From an uncultured Paracoccaceae bacterium (GTDB lineage: Bacteria > Bacteroidota > Bacteroidia > Flavobacteriales > Flavobacteriaceae), in NCBI GenBank assembly GCA_943788135.1, contig CALSPC010000003.1, forward strand, positions 248,001 through 312,000: a DNA stretch of 64,000 nucleotides, in the 5' to 3' direction. A model generated the notes under the pieces. The model searched no databases, was not told the DNA's origin, and saw only the letters and a list, made by a program, of their open reading frames with translations. The position numbers were made by a program, and so were the translations under genes. Positions 28,452-38,190 of the stretch are shown piece after piece (the first letter of the stretch is position 1; each line of letters opens with the position of its first letter).

Positions 28452-29123
28452 ATGGCATATGTATTAAATATTGAAACATCTACGACCAACTGTTCTGTTG
28501 CACTCTCAAAAAGCGGGTCTATTGTCGCGTGTAAAGAAGACAATGGTTTAGGGTATTCGCATGCCGAACGACTCCATGTATATATTGACGAGGTCCTACA
28601 AACAGCAAAGGTGTCTATTGATCAGGTTGATGCTATTGCCATTAGTAAAGGCCCAGGGTCTTATACGGGCTTACGCATAGGGGTATCGGCTGCTAAAGGG
28701 TTGTGCTATGCCCTTGATGTGCCTTTGATTTCGGTGCCAACTTTAGAAGCGCTTGCCCATCAAGTTGATGCCCCAAAAGGTGCTATTGTTGCTATGCTCG
28801 ATGCACGACGACAAGAAGTGTACTCTGCTATTTTCGATGACCATTTTTCTGAACTCAGGTCCACAGAAGCAGAAGTGTTAACTCCAGAGTCGTATCAAGA
28901 ATTATTAGAATCCTCCCTAGTGTATTTTATTGGAAATGGTGTGGCAAAAACGAAGATGCTTATCACTCATAAGAACACACATTTTATTGAAGATAAGCTG
29001 CCCTCAGCCCAACAAATGTGTGCCCTTTCTTTTGAGAAATACAAGGCTAAAAATTTTGAGGATGTTGCCTATTTTGAGCCCTTTTATTTAAAAGACTTTA
29101 TAGCAATACCCTCCAAAAAATAG
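28452..29123 (+). CDS. tsaB: tRNA threonylcarbamoyladenosine biosynthesis protein TsaB
   Basis: 223 aa, typical length. The N-terminal ASKHA nucleotide-binding fold reads LNIETSTTNCSVALS, with GPGSYTGLRIGVSAAKGLCY as the diagnostic family motif. TsaB dimerises with TsaD to make t6A37 in tRNAs that read ANN codons. It begins 1 bp after the TolC-like gene and converges with the mscS gene 3 bp downstream. Confidence 0.95.
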   Translation: MAYVLNIETSTTNCSVALSKSGSIVACKEDNGLGYSHAERLHVYIDEVLQTAKVSIDQVDAIAISKGPGSYTGLRIGVSAAKGLCYALDVPLISVPTLEALAHQVDAPKGAIVAMLDARRQEVYSAIFDDHFSELRSTEAEVLTPESYQELLESSLVYFIGNGVAKTKMLITHKNTHFIEDKLPSAQQMCALSFEKYKAKNFEDVAYFEPFYLKDFIAIPSKK

Positions 29124-29126
29124 GCA

Positions 29127-29933
29127 TTACCCTTTTTTGTGAATTTCTACCACGTGAGGATAAGGAATTTCGATCCCAGCAGCATCCAATGCTAACTTAC
29201 AATTTTCTGTGATTTCAAAATAAACACTCCAATAATCTTCTACGGTACTCCAAGGACGAACGGCAAAATTCACCGAACTATCCGCCAGTTCCAAAACATT
29301 AACACTAGGCAATGGGTCTTGTAACACCTTTGGATGCGTGGTCAAAACCTTCATGAGTACATCTTTGGTTTTCTTGATGTCTTCATCATAGCCAACTCCA
29401 ATAGTCAAATCGACTCGAAGCTTACCTTCAGCCGAAAGATTGGTAATATTACTGTTTGCTAGAGTACCATTGGGAATAATTATACGTTTATTGGTCGGCG
29501 TTAAAATTTGTGTTGTAAAAATATCAATATCTTTTACAGTTCCTATTTCGCCTTGAGCATCTATAAAATCCCCTACTTTGAAGGGCTTAAATAAAATAAT
29601 CAAAACACCACCCGCAAAATTCCCTAAAGCACCTTGTAAAGCGAGTCCAAGTCCTAAACCTGCAGCGGCCATAACAGCAGCTATGGCAGTAGTGTCTATG
29701 CCGAGTTTAGATATTACAGCAACAATCAATAGTGCTTTTAAGCCCCATCCCAATAAATTCCCAAGAAAAGCTTGTAGGGTGTCGTCAACCTTACGCGCTT
29801 TAAGTAGCTTTAGGATAAGGCGAATAATAAATTTTATGGCATACAAGCCAATAATTAATAATCCCAAAGCATACAGTGCTTTTGGAGAATATTCTAGTAG
29901 TAAGTCTTTTAAAAGTGTAAGGTACTTTTCCAT
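29127..29933 (-). CDS. Small-conductance mechanosensitive channel, MscS family
   Basis: 268 aa. Three membrane helices precede the pore-lining helix rich in Gly and Ala (AAAGLGLGLALQGALGNFAGG), then the beta domain (KVGDFIDAQGEIGTVKDI) and the alpha/beta cytoplasmic vestibule with RIIIPNG. It protects cells against hypo-osmotic shock by opening under membrane tension. Size and domain order match E. coli MscS (286 aa). Confidence 0.93.
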   Translation of the reverse strand: MEKYLTLLKDLLLEYSPKALYALGLLIIGLYAIKFIIRLILKLLKARKVDDTLQAFLGNLLGWGLKALLIVAVISKLGIDTTAIAAVMAAAGLGLGLALQGALGNFAGGVLIILFKPFKVGDFIDAQGEIGTVKDIDIFTTQILTPTNKRIIIPNGTLANSNITNLSAEGKLRVDLTIGVGYDEDIKKTKDVLMKVLTTHPKVLQDPLPSVNVLELADSSVNFAVRPWSTVEDYWSVYFEITENCKLALDAAGIEIPYPHVVEIHKKG

Positions 29934-30040
29934 AATGTAAAAATAGTTAGGGGATTAATAAATTAAGTCTTCCAAATATATAAAATCTTTATTTGATTTT
30001 TGTTTTTAAAATTTCTCTAAAAACATTGTAACTTTGAATT

Positions 30041-30715
30041 ATGAAGCTATATATCGTACCAACTCCCATAGGAAACTTAGAAGACATCACCTTACGTGCT
30101 ATTAATGTATTAAAGTCGGTTGATTTGATATTGGCAGAAGACACTCGAACTTCAGGGAAACTCTTGAAACATTTTGATATTGATACTCAAATGCACTCGC
30201 ATCACATGCATAATGAACACAAAACAGTGAAGGGGATCGTTCAAAAACTAAAAGCAGGATCTACCATCGCTTTGATTAGTGATGCAGGTACTCCGGCTAT
30301 TTCGGATCCAGGATTTTTACTCACCAGAGCCTGTGTCGAAAATGATATTCCAGTAGACTGCTTGCCAGGAGCTACTGCTTTTGTTCCCGCCTTAGTTAAC
30401 TCTGGATTACCCAATGATAAATTTGTATTTGAAGGATTTTTGCCTGTAAAAAAAGGACGTCAAACCCGATTACTTTTGTTGGCAGAAGAGCCTCGAACCA
30501 TTATTTTATATGAAAGCCCTCATAAGCTACTAAAAACCTTGTCAAATCTTTGTGAATATTTTGGTGAAGAGCGTCAAGTTTCTGTGTCACGAGAACTGAC
30601 TAAACTTTTTGAGGAAACGAAAAGAGGAACCGCCAAATCAATTTTAGACTATTATACTAACCGAACACCAAAAGGCGAAATTGTTATTGTGGTGGCTGGA
30701 AAATCAAAAGCATAG
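30041..30715 (+). CDS. rsmI: 16S rRNA (cytidine(1402)-2'-O)-methyltransferase
   Basis: 224 aa. Family motifs are PTPIGNLEDITLRA at the N-terminus, LAEDTRTSGKLLKHF and the SAM-binding ISDAGTPAISDPGFLL. It methylates the ribose of C1402 in the ribosomal decoding centre. It is shorter than E. coli RsmI (286 aa), lacking the C-terminal extension, as in other Bacteroidota. A TAACTTTG at 30029-30036 just before the ATG is a possible -7 element with a very short leader. Confidence 0.95.
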   Translation: MKLYIVPTPIGNLEDITLRAINVLKSVDLILAEDTRTSGKLLKHFDIDTQMHSHHMHNEHKTVKGIVQKLKAGSTIALISDAGTPAISDPGFLLTRACVENDIPVDCLPGATAFVPALVNSGLPNDKFVFEGFLPVKKGRQTRLLLLAEEPRTIILYESPHKLLKTLSNLCEYFGEERQVSVSRELTKLFEETKRGTAKSILDYYTNRTPKGEIVIVVAGKSKA

Positions 30716-30825
30716 TAGTACGACTGTATATTCCTTAGCGTTGTTTTAAAGATAGGACGGCAGACCATAGTGTAAGACATCACATTATTTAGTATTTTTG
30801 GTGTCATAATAAAAAACAGTTTACA

Positions 30826-31248
30826 ATGTCCCACAAAACAACTACCCACTGGAAAGGTGGAATGCAATTCGAATCAGATAATCCTAGCGGAAAAACTGTC
30901 TTAATGGATACCGTTACCAAAGGGCAGTCTGAGCAATTTGGCTTATCACCAAAAGCAATGATGTTATCGGCTTTAGCGGGATGTTCAGGAATTGATATCG
31001 TTGATATTTTAGAAAAAATGAAAGTCGTGGATTACGAGCTTAAAATGGAAGTCGAAGGGTTTCTTACAGAAGAACACCCTAAGTTTTATGACAAAGTTCA
31101 CGTAGATTATCATTTTTATGGTACCGATTTGAATCCTAAAAAAATTGATAAAGCCGTAAAGCTTTCGGTTGACAAATACTGTGGTGTTATGGAAATGTTC
31201 AGACAATTTTCGACAGTTACAACAGCTATTCATATTCATAATTCTTAA
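30826..31248 (+). CDS. OsmC family peroxiredoxin-like protein
   Basis: 140 aa. It contains the two conserved cysteines of the OsmC/Ohr family, one in SALAGCSGIDIVDILEKM and one in VDKYCGVMEMF. OsmC/Ohr proteins reduce organic hydroperoxides with these cysteines, although the wider family also has other roles. A -7-like TATTTTTG lies at 30793-30800. The recJ gene starts 3 bp after its stop. Confidence 0.9.
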   Translation: MSHKTTTHWKGGMQFESDNPSGKTVLMDTVTKGQSEQFGLSPKAMMLSALAGCSGIDIVDILEKMKVVDYELKMEVEGFLTEEHPKFYDKVHVDYHFYGTDLNPKKIDKAVKLSVDKYCGVMEMFRQFSTVTTAIHIHNS

Positions 31249-31251
31249 CTA

Positions 31252-32943
31252 ATGCGCTGGACGCTCAAACCAAAGCCTGATCCACAAAAAACAGCCGATT
31301 TATCAGCTAAACTCGGCGTGGATACAGCAATTGCGGAGCTATTACTTCAAAGAGGAATTGAGAGTTTTGAGGACGCCAAAACCTTTTTTAGACCAAGCTG
31401 GTCCGACTTGCATGATCCCTTTCTCATGAAGGATATGGACAAAGCAGTCGAACGCATTGAACTTGCGTTAAAAAACAACGAACAGATATTAGTGTTTGGA
31501 GATTATGATGTGGACGGCACTTCATCAGTCGCTTTGATGGCATCGTATTTAGAAACCAAAAGCACTCAAATCTCTACCTATATCCCGGACCGCTATGCCG
31601 AGGGTTATGGGGTGTCGTACAAAGGAATCGACTATGCTTCTGACAACGATTTTTCATTAATAATAGCTTTAGACTGTGGCGTTAAAGCCCTAGACAAAGT
31701 CGCCTATGCCTCAAAAAAAGGTATTGATTTTGTCATTTGTGATCACCACCGTCCAGGAAAAAAACTTCCCTCAGCAGTAGCGGTATTAGACCCCAAACGT
31801 TCGGATTGTGACTATCCTTTCAAAGAACTCTGTGGTTGTGGTGTAGGGTTTAAATTGATTCAAGCTTTAGCCTCTAAAGACGGCGTTCCTGTTGAAGCTT
31901 TAGCAGAATATTTAGATTTAGTGGCCACGGCAATTGGTGCAGATATTGTTCCTGTTAGTGGAGAAAATAGAGCTCTAGCATATTTTGGGTTGCAAGTTAT
32001 TAATTCCAATCCACGTCCAGGATTTAAAGCGCTGATAAATCAGATGAAAAAAGAGGTGTTGACCATTACAGACGTTGTTTTTAATATTGCCCCGCGGATC
32101 AATGCTGCAGGTCGTATGAAACACGGAAATTATGCCGTGGCATTGATGAAAGAGACCGAATTTGAAACTGCGCAACGTGCCGCAAGCGAAATAGAACTGT
32201 TTAATACCAACCGCCGTGAAGCAGATAAGCGCATTACTGAGGAAGCGTTGTTACAAATTGAAAAATTAAACGAAACCGAACAGGCTACTACAGTAGTTTA
32301 TCAGGACGATTGGCACAAAGGGGTTATTGGAATTGTGGCCTCTCGGCTTATAGAAACCTATTACCGCCCCACACTAGTATTCACAAAAAGTGGCGATGTT
32401 TTAGCCGCTTCTGCACGCTCCGTTAGAGGCTTTGATGTCTATACTGCTTTGGAAAATTGTAGCCACTTGCTCGAACAATTTGGTGGACATATGTACGCGG
32501 CAGGGCTCACGATTAAAGAAGAAAATTATACAGCTTTCAAAGCTGCATTTGAGGCTGAGGTTTCATCAACTTTGCCAGCACATCTCAAAACACCTGAGAT
32601 AAAAATTGACGCTGAAATTAATTTTGAATCTATTACTCCAAAATTTTATAGAATTTTAAAACAATTTGCGCCTTTCGGCCCTCAAAATATGTCACCTGTT
32701 TTTATGACCACTGCGGTTCGCGATACCGGTTACGGCAAATGTGTAGGCGAGGACCAAACACACTTACGCGTCACTCTCACTCAAACGGGCACACCAAAAC
32801 TTGTGGGGATTGGGTTTGGATTAGGTTCCGATTTGCCAATTATAAAAAAGAATGATCCCTTTAAAGTGGTGTATTCCATTGATGAAAATGATTGGAATGG
32901 CAGGGTGAGTTTACAACTAAAGTTAAAAGGGATTAAATCGTAA
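31252..32943 (+). CDS. recJ: Single-stranded-DNA-specific exonuclease RecJ
   Basis: 563 aa. The DHH phosphoesterase motifs are present: FGDYDVDGTSS, IALDCGVKA and ICDHHRPGKK, with the DHHA1 part GGHMYAAGLTI and an OB-like C-terminal domain. RecJ degrades single-stranded DNA 5' to 3' in recombination and mismatch or base-excision repair. It overlaps nothing but is followed after 1 bp by an MFS gene, suggesting co-transcription with osmC-recJ-MFS. Confidence 0.96.
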   Translation: MRWTLKPKPDPQKTADLSAKLGVDTAIAELLLQRGIESFEDAKTFFRPSWSDLHDPFLMKDMDKAVERIELALKNNEQILVFGDYDVDGTSSVALMASYLETKSTQISTYIPDRYAEGYGVSYKGIDYASDNDFSLIIALDCGVKALDKVAYASKKGIDFVICDHHRPGKKLPSAVAVLDPKRSDCDYPFKELCGCGVGFKLIQALASKDGVPVEALAEYLDLVATAIGADIVPVSGENRALAYFGLQVINSNPRPGFKALINQMKKEVLTITDVVFNIAPRINAAGRMKHGNYAVALMKETEFETAQRAASEIELFNTNRREADKRITEEALLQIEKLNETEQATTVVYQDDWHKGVIGIVASRLIETYYRPTLVFTKSGDVLAASARSVRGFDVYTALENCSHLLEQFGGHMYAAGLTIKEENYTAFKAAFEAEVSSTLPAHLKTPEIKIDAEINFESITPKFYRILKQFAPFGPQNMSPVFMTTAVRDTGYGKCVGEDQTHLRVTLTQTGTPKLVGIGFGLGSDLPIIKKNDPFKVVYSIDENDWNGRVSLQLKLKGIKS

Positions 32944-32944
32944 T

Positions 32945-34213
32945 ATGGCAAAAAGAGATCCCTACGCAGCACTTCGATTTAAGGAATTTAATGTTTTTTT
33001 AATGCTACGGTTTATTTTAGTTTTTGGCTGGTCCATGCAGTTTATTATCATAGAATGGCAAGTGTATTCACTAACCAAAGATCCATTGTCGCTTGGAATT
33101 ATAGGACTAATGGAAATCGTTCCTGCCTTCAGTATGGCATTGTTTGCGGGACATATAGTAGATCAAAGTGAAAAACGAAATTTACTCCTCAAATGCATTG
33201 GGCTGTTTTCATTAATTAGTTTTGGGCTGTTTTTCTTAACCAGTTCTTCTGTTGAAATGGCCTGGAGTTCCACAGCAATTCTCTATACGATTTATGCATT
33301 TGTATTTATGGGCGGATTGTTACGTGCATTTTTTGGACCTACTATTTTTTCGCTTGTGGCCTTAATTGTTCCTAAAAAAGTATATCCAAATGCAGCGACT
33401 TGGAACAGTTCAACATGGCAAATGGCATCTGTTTTAGGCCCCGCTTTTGCAGGGCTTACCATCAATTGGATTGGTGTGCACTGGTCATTGTGTATCGTTT
33501 TTGGCTTAGTTGTGCTGTCTTTTGTTTTATTATTTGGAATTTCACGCAAACCAATAATGAACCCAAAAATCGGAGAACCCATCATGCAAAGTTTAAAAGA
33601 AGGTGTCCGATTTGTATTTAAAACAAAAGCAATTTTAGGCGCCTTAAGTTTGGATATGATTGCAGTTCTTTTTGGAGGCGCTGTAGCTTTGCTCCCTGTT
33701 TTTGCACAAGATATTTTAAAAGTAGGTCCTGAAGGCTTCGGGTTGTTAAGAGCAGCGCCTGCAGTTGGGGCCTTTCTCACAATGCTTGTAACCGCCTACA
33801 TTCCGATCAGTAAAAATGCAGGGCTTAAATTGCTAACTGCCATTTTTGGGTTTGGGGTATGTATTATAGTCTTTGGGCTTTCCTCCATATTCTGGATATC
33901 AATAGTGGCCTTGTTTTTTAGTGGTGTTACCGATGGCGTTTCTATGGTAATCAGGCAAACGATATTACAACTCAAAACACCAGATCATATGCGTGGCCGT
34001 GTATCCTCTGTAAATTCTATGTTTGTCGGGTCTTCAAATGAGCTAGGCGCTTTTGAAAGCGGCCTAACCGCTAAACTGATGGGAACAGTTACGGCGGTTG
34101 TTTTTGGTGGAACAATGACTTTAATCACTGTCATTACTACAGGAATTGTATCGCCCACATTTAGAAAATTAGATTTAGAAAAAGAGCTGGAGGCTCACGA
34201 AAATAAAGAATAG
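32945..34213 (+). CDS. MFS transporter (EntS/MFS_3-like)
   Basis: 422 aa with 12 predicted membrane helices. It shows a conserved loop around AGHIVDQSEKRNLLL between helices 2 and 3 and the repeat near KTPDHMRGRVSSVNSMFVG, typical of the MFS_3 group that includes the enterobactin exporter EntS. No siderophore genes are adjacent, so the substrate is unknown. It is convergent with the DUF2490 gene, 7 bp apart. Confidence 0.85.
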   Translation: MAKRDPYAALRFKEFNVFLMLRFILVFGWSMQFIIIEWQVYSLTKDPLSLGIIGLMEIVPAFSMALFAGHIVDQSEKRNLLLKCIGLFSLISFGLFFLTSSSVEMAWSSTAILYTIYAFVFMGGLLRAFFGPTIFSLVALIVPKKVYPNAATWNSSTWQMASVLGPAFAGLTINWIGVHWSLCIVFGLVVLSFVLLFGISRKPIMNPKIGEPIMQSLKEGVRFVFKTKAILGALSLDMIAVLFGGAVALLPVFAQDILKVGPEGFGLLRAAPAVGAFLTMLVTAYIPISKNAGLKLLTAIFGFGVCIIVFGLSSIFWISIVALFFSGVTDGVSMVIRQTILQLKTPDHMRGRVSSVNSMFVGSSNELGAFESGLTAKLMGTVTAVVFGGTMTLITVITTGIVSPTFRKLDLEKELEAHENKE

Positions 34214-34220
34214 AAATATT

Positions 34221-34937
34221 TTATTTTGTAAAATCAATGGCGTAACTGTATTTAAAACCTAAAATAGATTTTTTTGTTTTGATTCCTTCAAACGTATCAT
34301 CTTGAATTCCGTAGAATAACGCAAAAGTTCCTATTTTTTTTATCTTTTTAGAAACTCTAAATGTGTAGCGATATCTATTAAAACCACCATCAGAATTTAG
34401 ACTTTCTGTTTCATTGAAAAGCTCACCAAAAAGTTTTAAATCTAACTTAATGGGTTTTATTTTGTATCCAAGTCCTATGCGAAAACGCATGTGTTCTTTT
34501 GGAATATCACCTTCGCTTTCAGAAAAACCAAGCTGGTTTTTATTTTGATATCTTAAACGTAATACAACAGTAATTGTTTTTATTTTATGCTTAAAACTAG
34601 CATCAAATTGGTATCTAAAAAATGACTCTAAACCTTGCTTTTTTCCAACATCATCATTTTTTGTTATGTATCGTAAACCACCACCAATTTCAAAGTTTTT
34701 TAAAACCTCATAATTTACTTTAAATTGCGTGAAATAGTTTTTAACTGTTGTAATGTTATTTCTAGACCTAAGATGTTCTGATACTGAAAAAGATAATTTT
34801 TTGGTAGCTTGTAAGTCTATTCCAACACTGCTCCATCCCTCAAGATCGCTATCATTTTGTGCTATAGTGATTTGAGCTGATAGTGTAGCTAATATAATCA
34901 GGGCGAAGACAATATATTTCTGCTTTAATATTTTCAT
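34221..34937 (-). CDS. DUF2490 family outer-membrane protein
   Basis: 238 aa. A signal peptide (FALIILATLSAQITIAQ) is followed by alternating hydrophobic strands and turns of a small beta-barrel (WSSVGIDLQATKKLSFSVSE; RMRFRIGLGYKI-like), ending in an aromatic-rich strand. It matches DUF2490, whose function is unknown. It lies 1 bp downstream of the DUF4956 gene, so the two are expressed together. Confidence 0.75.
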   Translation of the reverse strand: MKILKQKYIVFALIILATLSAQITIAQNDSDLEGWSSVGIDLQATKKLSFSVSEHLRSRNNITTVKNYFTQFKVNYEVLKNFEIGGGLRYITKNDDVGKKQGLESFFRYQFDASFKHKIKTITVVLRLRYQNKNQLGFSESEGDIPKEHMRFRIGLGYKIKPIKLDLKLFGELFNETESLNSDGGFNRYRYTFRVSKKIKKIGTFALFYGIQDDTFEGIKTKKSILGFKYSYAIDFTK

Positions 34938-34938
34938 G

Positions 34939-35535
34939 TTATTTTTTGTAACGAATTTTAATTTTTACAGTTTCTGTTTTGAAATCTATTTGTCCAAGAG
35001 AGATGCTTAAAATTTTAAATCCTAATTTTTCTTCTAACTCTGTTTTTAATTGCTCATGATGTTCAGGTCGAATATGTTTTAAAGATTCATACAGAATATC
35101 TTTCGAAAAAGTTTTTTGTTGATTCCAATAACGATCTAAAAAGTAAGCCATAAGAACAACGGTTGAATTGGCCACTAAGATCTCTGTGTAACTCATTTTT
35201 TTATTGGATAACGCATTGATTAAAGAGATCCCTATAACAATAAAAAGATAGGTCATTTCTTTTACTTTTAAGGGGTCTGTTCTGTAGCGTAGAATTCCAA
35301 AAATGGCAAAAAGGCCAAGCGCTAATCCTAAATCTATTTCATATTTTTTCAACGTAAAACACAGGAAAAATACGATTGTACCAACAAGATAAAAGGTAAA
35401 TAAATAGTCTGCTTTTTTAGAAAATTTATAGTAAGAAAATTTAATTAGAGCTGTCAGAAAAAAGAAATTAATAAAAAAACGAAAGACCATTTTATAAAAG
35501 TCATCGTCAAAAAAGGGGATTCCAAAAAGTTCCAT
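34939..35535 (-). CDS. DUF4956 family membrane protein
   Basis: 198 aa. Four membrane helices in the N-terminal half are followed by a cytoplasmic ferredoxin-like C-terminal part. The segment LGLFAIFGILRYRTDPLKVKEMTYLF is the DUF4956 hallmark. Related genes elsewhere often neighbour VTC-type polyphosphate polymerase or CotH genes; here only the DUF2490 barrel gene accompanies it. Function unknown. Confidence 0.82.
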   Translation of the reverse strand: MELFGIPFFDDDFYKMVFRFFINFFFLTALIKFSYYKFSKKADYLFTFYLVGTIVFFLCFTLKKYEIDLGLALGLFAIFGILRYRTDPLKVKEMTYLFIVIGISLINALSNKKMSYTEILVANSTVVLMAYFLDRYWNQQKTFSKDILYESLKHIRPEHHEQLKTELEEKLGFKILSISLGQIDFKTETVKIKIRYKK

Positions 35536-35582
35536 TTTAAAAGTATTTGGTTAATAAAAATTTAATCTAAATTAGTGATTAT

Positions 35583-36350
35583 TCAGAACTCCAATTTTTT
35601 CAATGAGAGTTCGTTGCCATTAAAAACTCCGTAAGTAAAGTGTGTTATCCAATCTCCAAGGTTGATGTATTTTGATTGGTCATTTAGCGCAATGTCTAGC
35701 GGTAAATGGCGGTGTCCAAACACAAAATAATCGCGATGTTTTTCTTCTAATTTTTTATGACAGTATTGAACCAACCATTCTTTGTCGTTCCCAAGAAATT
35801 TCACGTCCTCGTCCCCTGAAATAACTTTGTTTTTCACTGAAAGGTATTGTGCAAATCGGACACCAATATCGGGATGGATCCATCGGTATAGCCATTTAAA
35901 AAATGAATTTGTAAATACTTTTTTGAGCCGTTTAAACCCTTTGTCTTTTGGGCCAAGCCCATCGCCATGCCCGATAAAAAAAGAAGTAGCGTTGAATGTA
36001 AATTCTTCAGGTTGGTGGTACACGCTAATGCCCAGTTCTTCTTCAAAATACCCGTTCATCCACAGGTCGTGATTTCCAACAAAAAAGTGAATTTTTATCC
36101 CTTGATCGCTAAGTTCTGCCAATTTCCCTAAGACTCGCGTAAACCCTTTTGGAACTACATATTTATATTCGAACCAAAAATCAAAGAGATCGCCTAATAA
36201 AAAAACAGCTTCTGCATCATGTTTTATTGTGTCAAGCCATTGTACGAATTTTTTTTCGCGAGGCATGGACGCCTTAGCTGTTGGCGCACCGAGGTGGTTA
36301 TCAGAAGCAAAATATATCTTTTTCCCTTTAGGAACGGTTATGACTTTCAT
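35583..36350 (-). CDS. lpxH: UDP-2,3-diacylglucosamine diphosphatase (LpxH-type metallophosphoesterase)
   Basis: 255 aa. The calcineurin-like metal ligands are seen in SDNHLGAP, GDLFDFWFEY, VGNHDLWM, FIGHGDGLGP and FGHRHLP. LpxH cleaves UDP-diacylglucosamine to lipid X in lipid A synthesis at the inner membrane. The protein begins KVITVPKGKKIYFASDNH. It forms a leftward group with queD, 9 bp apart. Confidence 0.9.
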   Translation of the reverse strand: MKVITVPKGKKIYFASDNHLGAPTAKASMPREKKFVQWLDTIKHDAEAVFLLGDLFDFWFEYKYVVPKGFTRVLGKLAELSDQGIKIHFFVGNHDLWMNGYFEEELGISVYHQPEEFTFNATSFFIGHGDGLGPKDKGFKRLKKVFTNSFFKWLYRWIHPDIGVRFAQYLSVKNKVISGDEDVKFLGNDKEWLVQYCHKKLEEKHRDYFVFGHRHLPLDIALNDQSKYINLGDWITHFTYGVFNGNELSLKKLEF

Positions 36351-36359
36351 ATCAAACTG

Positions 36360-36809
36360 TTAGTTGTCACTGGCATACCACTCTGCAAAACTTGTAGCAG
36401 TTTCTTGCAGTTTCAAGGCATGTAATTGTATAGTATCTGGTAATCGTTTTTTTATTTTTTCTGCAAAATCAATCACCATCATTTCACTGGTCGGTTGATA
36501 ATCGACAAGAAGTACATTATGACCACGATCCGAAAGTTCTTTTGCAAGTTCTACATGCGGCGTATTCTTATTAAATACAGTGGCATGATCAAAGACATCG
36601 ACAATTTCTTCTTTGATTATTTTTTTTAAATCAGAAAAATCAATCACCATCCCAAATTTAACATGGGTGTTGTCTGAAATCGGTTGTCCAAAAACGGTCA
36701 CATCTAAGCGGTAGCTATGGCCATGCACATTTTTGCATTTACCATCATAGCCATACAGTGCATGTCCTGTTTCAAAAGAAAATTGTTTTGTAATTCGAAT
36801 GTTGCTCAT
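36360..36809 (-). CDS. queD: 6-carboxytetrahydropterin synthase (QueD/PTPS family)
   Basis: 149 aa. Zinc ligands are H16, H29 and H31 (FETGHALYG and VHGHSYRLDV) with the catalytic Cys25 of GKCKNVHGHS. A downstream VVIDF-type segment and DHATVFN are also present. QueD converts dihydroneopterin triphosphate to carboxytetrahydropterin for queuosine synthesis. A pterin role is possible, but Cys25 in this context favours the QueD activity. Confidence 0.88.
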   Translation of the reverse strand: MSNIRITKQFSFETGHALYGYDGKCKNVHGHSYRLDVTVFGQPISDNTHVKFGMVIDFSDLKKIIKEEIVDVFDHATVFNKNTPHVELAKELSDRGHNVLLVDYQPTSEMMVIDFAEKIKKRLPDTIQLHALKLQETATSFAEWYASDN

Positions 36810-36853
36810 TAGTGATTTTTGGTGTCTTAACGCTTAATTAGTTCTATACAAAG

Positions 36854-38188
36854 TTAATGGTTTTGAACCTGCGGTAAAAATTGTTTCCTAAATTTTATTA
36901 TCAATGGAATGCCTCTAGCGATCATCCACAAGGTAAAAGCAATAAAAACGCCGTGAAGTTTCCATCCGAAATAATCGAGAATAAAGAGTACTGGCAAGAA
37001 CACAAACAAAGTCGCTAAAATGAGTATGTTTCTTAAGTCCTTCATTTTGCCCAGACCTTTAAAAATACCATCAAAGACAAAAGCCAAGGCACAGAAAGGT
37101 TGCATTAAGAGTACAATCCAAAAGATGTCAAAAAAGTGTTCCAATACGGCACGATCATTTGTAAAGGCGTGGCCAATAGGGGTATAAAGCAGTCCTCCAA
37201 TTATACCCATAACGATCCCAACAATCAAGGCATATTTTATCAACTGATTACTGAGTTGCAAAAGCAGGTGGTAGTTTTTAGCTCCAAACAGTTTTCCAGA
37301 AAGGATATTACCAGCGCTGGAATAGCCATCGACGGCAAAAGCAGCAAAAAACCATAAATTAATCGCGATGGTGTAGGCTGCGATATAAGCGTTGCCGTAG
37401 CCAGTAGCAAACCGTGCAGCAAAATATAAAGCGGTGTTGAGGGCCAAAGTTCGAATGATGAGATGCCCAATCATATTCAAAAACTTTGGCAGTTCTTTGT
37501 TCACAGGTCTTGTGAGTTTCAACGGAATTTGTGTTTTCTTCAAAAGAAAATAGGTAGCTAAAGCAGCCATCAAGAGTTGAGCTAGCACACTAGCGATGGC
37601 GGCACCTTTGAGGTAAAGCGGCGAAAACACATCGGCAACTCCATAGACCAATAGGACATCCAAAAGTATGTTTACTACGGCGCCAGTAATGGCAATAAGC
37701 ATGGGGTAATACGTATTTTGTAGACCTCTAAAAATTCCAAATACAGCAAAGGTGTAGAGCGTAAAGGGCAACCCAAAAACACGAATTTTATAATAGGAAA
37801 CACTGTACTCTAATAACAATCCTGAGGCCTTATAGAGTTTAAATATAGAAGTTGCAAAGGGGTATGTACTTAGGCATACTAAAAGGCAAATCCCTAAAAT
37901 AATGGCAATGGCTTGTGCGGGTAGGTTTTTTACGTCTTCTAATTTATTAGCGCCTAGATATTGAGAAATGATAGATGAAATAGCGCTACGCGACTGTCCT
38001 AATACCCATATTAGCATAGACAGAAAAGTGGTTACAATGCCAACGGCAGCCAAGGATTCAGTAGCATTAACGGGGATATGCCCCACAATAGCGGCGTCCG
38101 TTAGCGAAAGAATCGGTTCGGAAATACCTGCAATAATGGCAGGCACCGCAAGTTTGTTGATGTATTTAAGGCTAATGTTTGTTTCCAA
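36854..38188 (-). CDS. MATE family efflux transporter (DinF-like)
   Basis: 444 aa with 12 membrane helices. It begins with KYINKLAVPAIIAGISEPIL, the MATE N-terminal signature, and contains GQSRSAISSIISQYLGA and a second-half repeat with AVDGYSSAGNILSGKLFGA. MATE pumps exchange Na+ or H+ for cationic drugs. The start codon is TTG at 38188, as no ATG suits the conserved N-terminus. A 42-codon gene lies 2 bp upstream on the same strand. Confidence 0.9.
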   Translation of the reverse strand: METNISLKYINKLAVPAIIAGISEPILSLTDAAIVGHIPVNATESLAAVGIVTTFLSMLIWVLGQSRSAISSIISQYLGANKLEDVKNLPAQAIAIILGICLLVCLSTYPFATSIFKLYKASGLLLEYSVSYYKIRVFGLPFTLYTFAVFGIFRGLQNTYYPMLIAITGAVVNILLDVLLVYGVADVFSPLYLKGAAIASVLAQLLMAALATYFLLKKTQIPLKLTRPVNKELPKFLNMIGHLIIRTLALNTALYFAARFATGYGNAYIAAYTIAINLWFFAAFAVDGYSSAGNILSGKLFGAKNYHLLLQLSNQLIKYALIVGIVMGIIGGLLYTPIGHAFTNDRAVLEHFFDIFWIVLLMQPFCALAFVFDGIFKGLGKMKDLRNILILATLFVFLPVLFILDYFGWKLHGVFIAFTLWMIARGIPLIIKFRKQFLPQVQNH

Positions 38189-38190
38189 AG

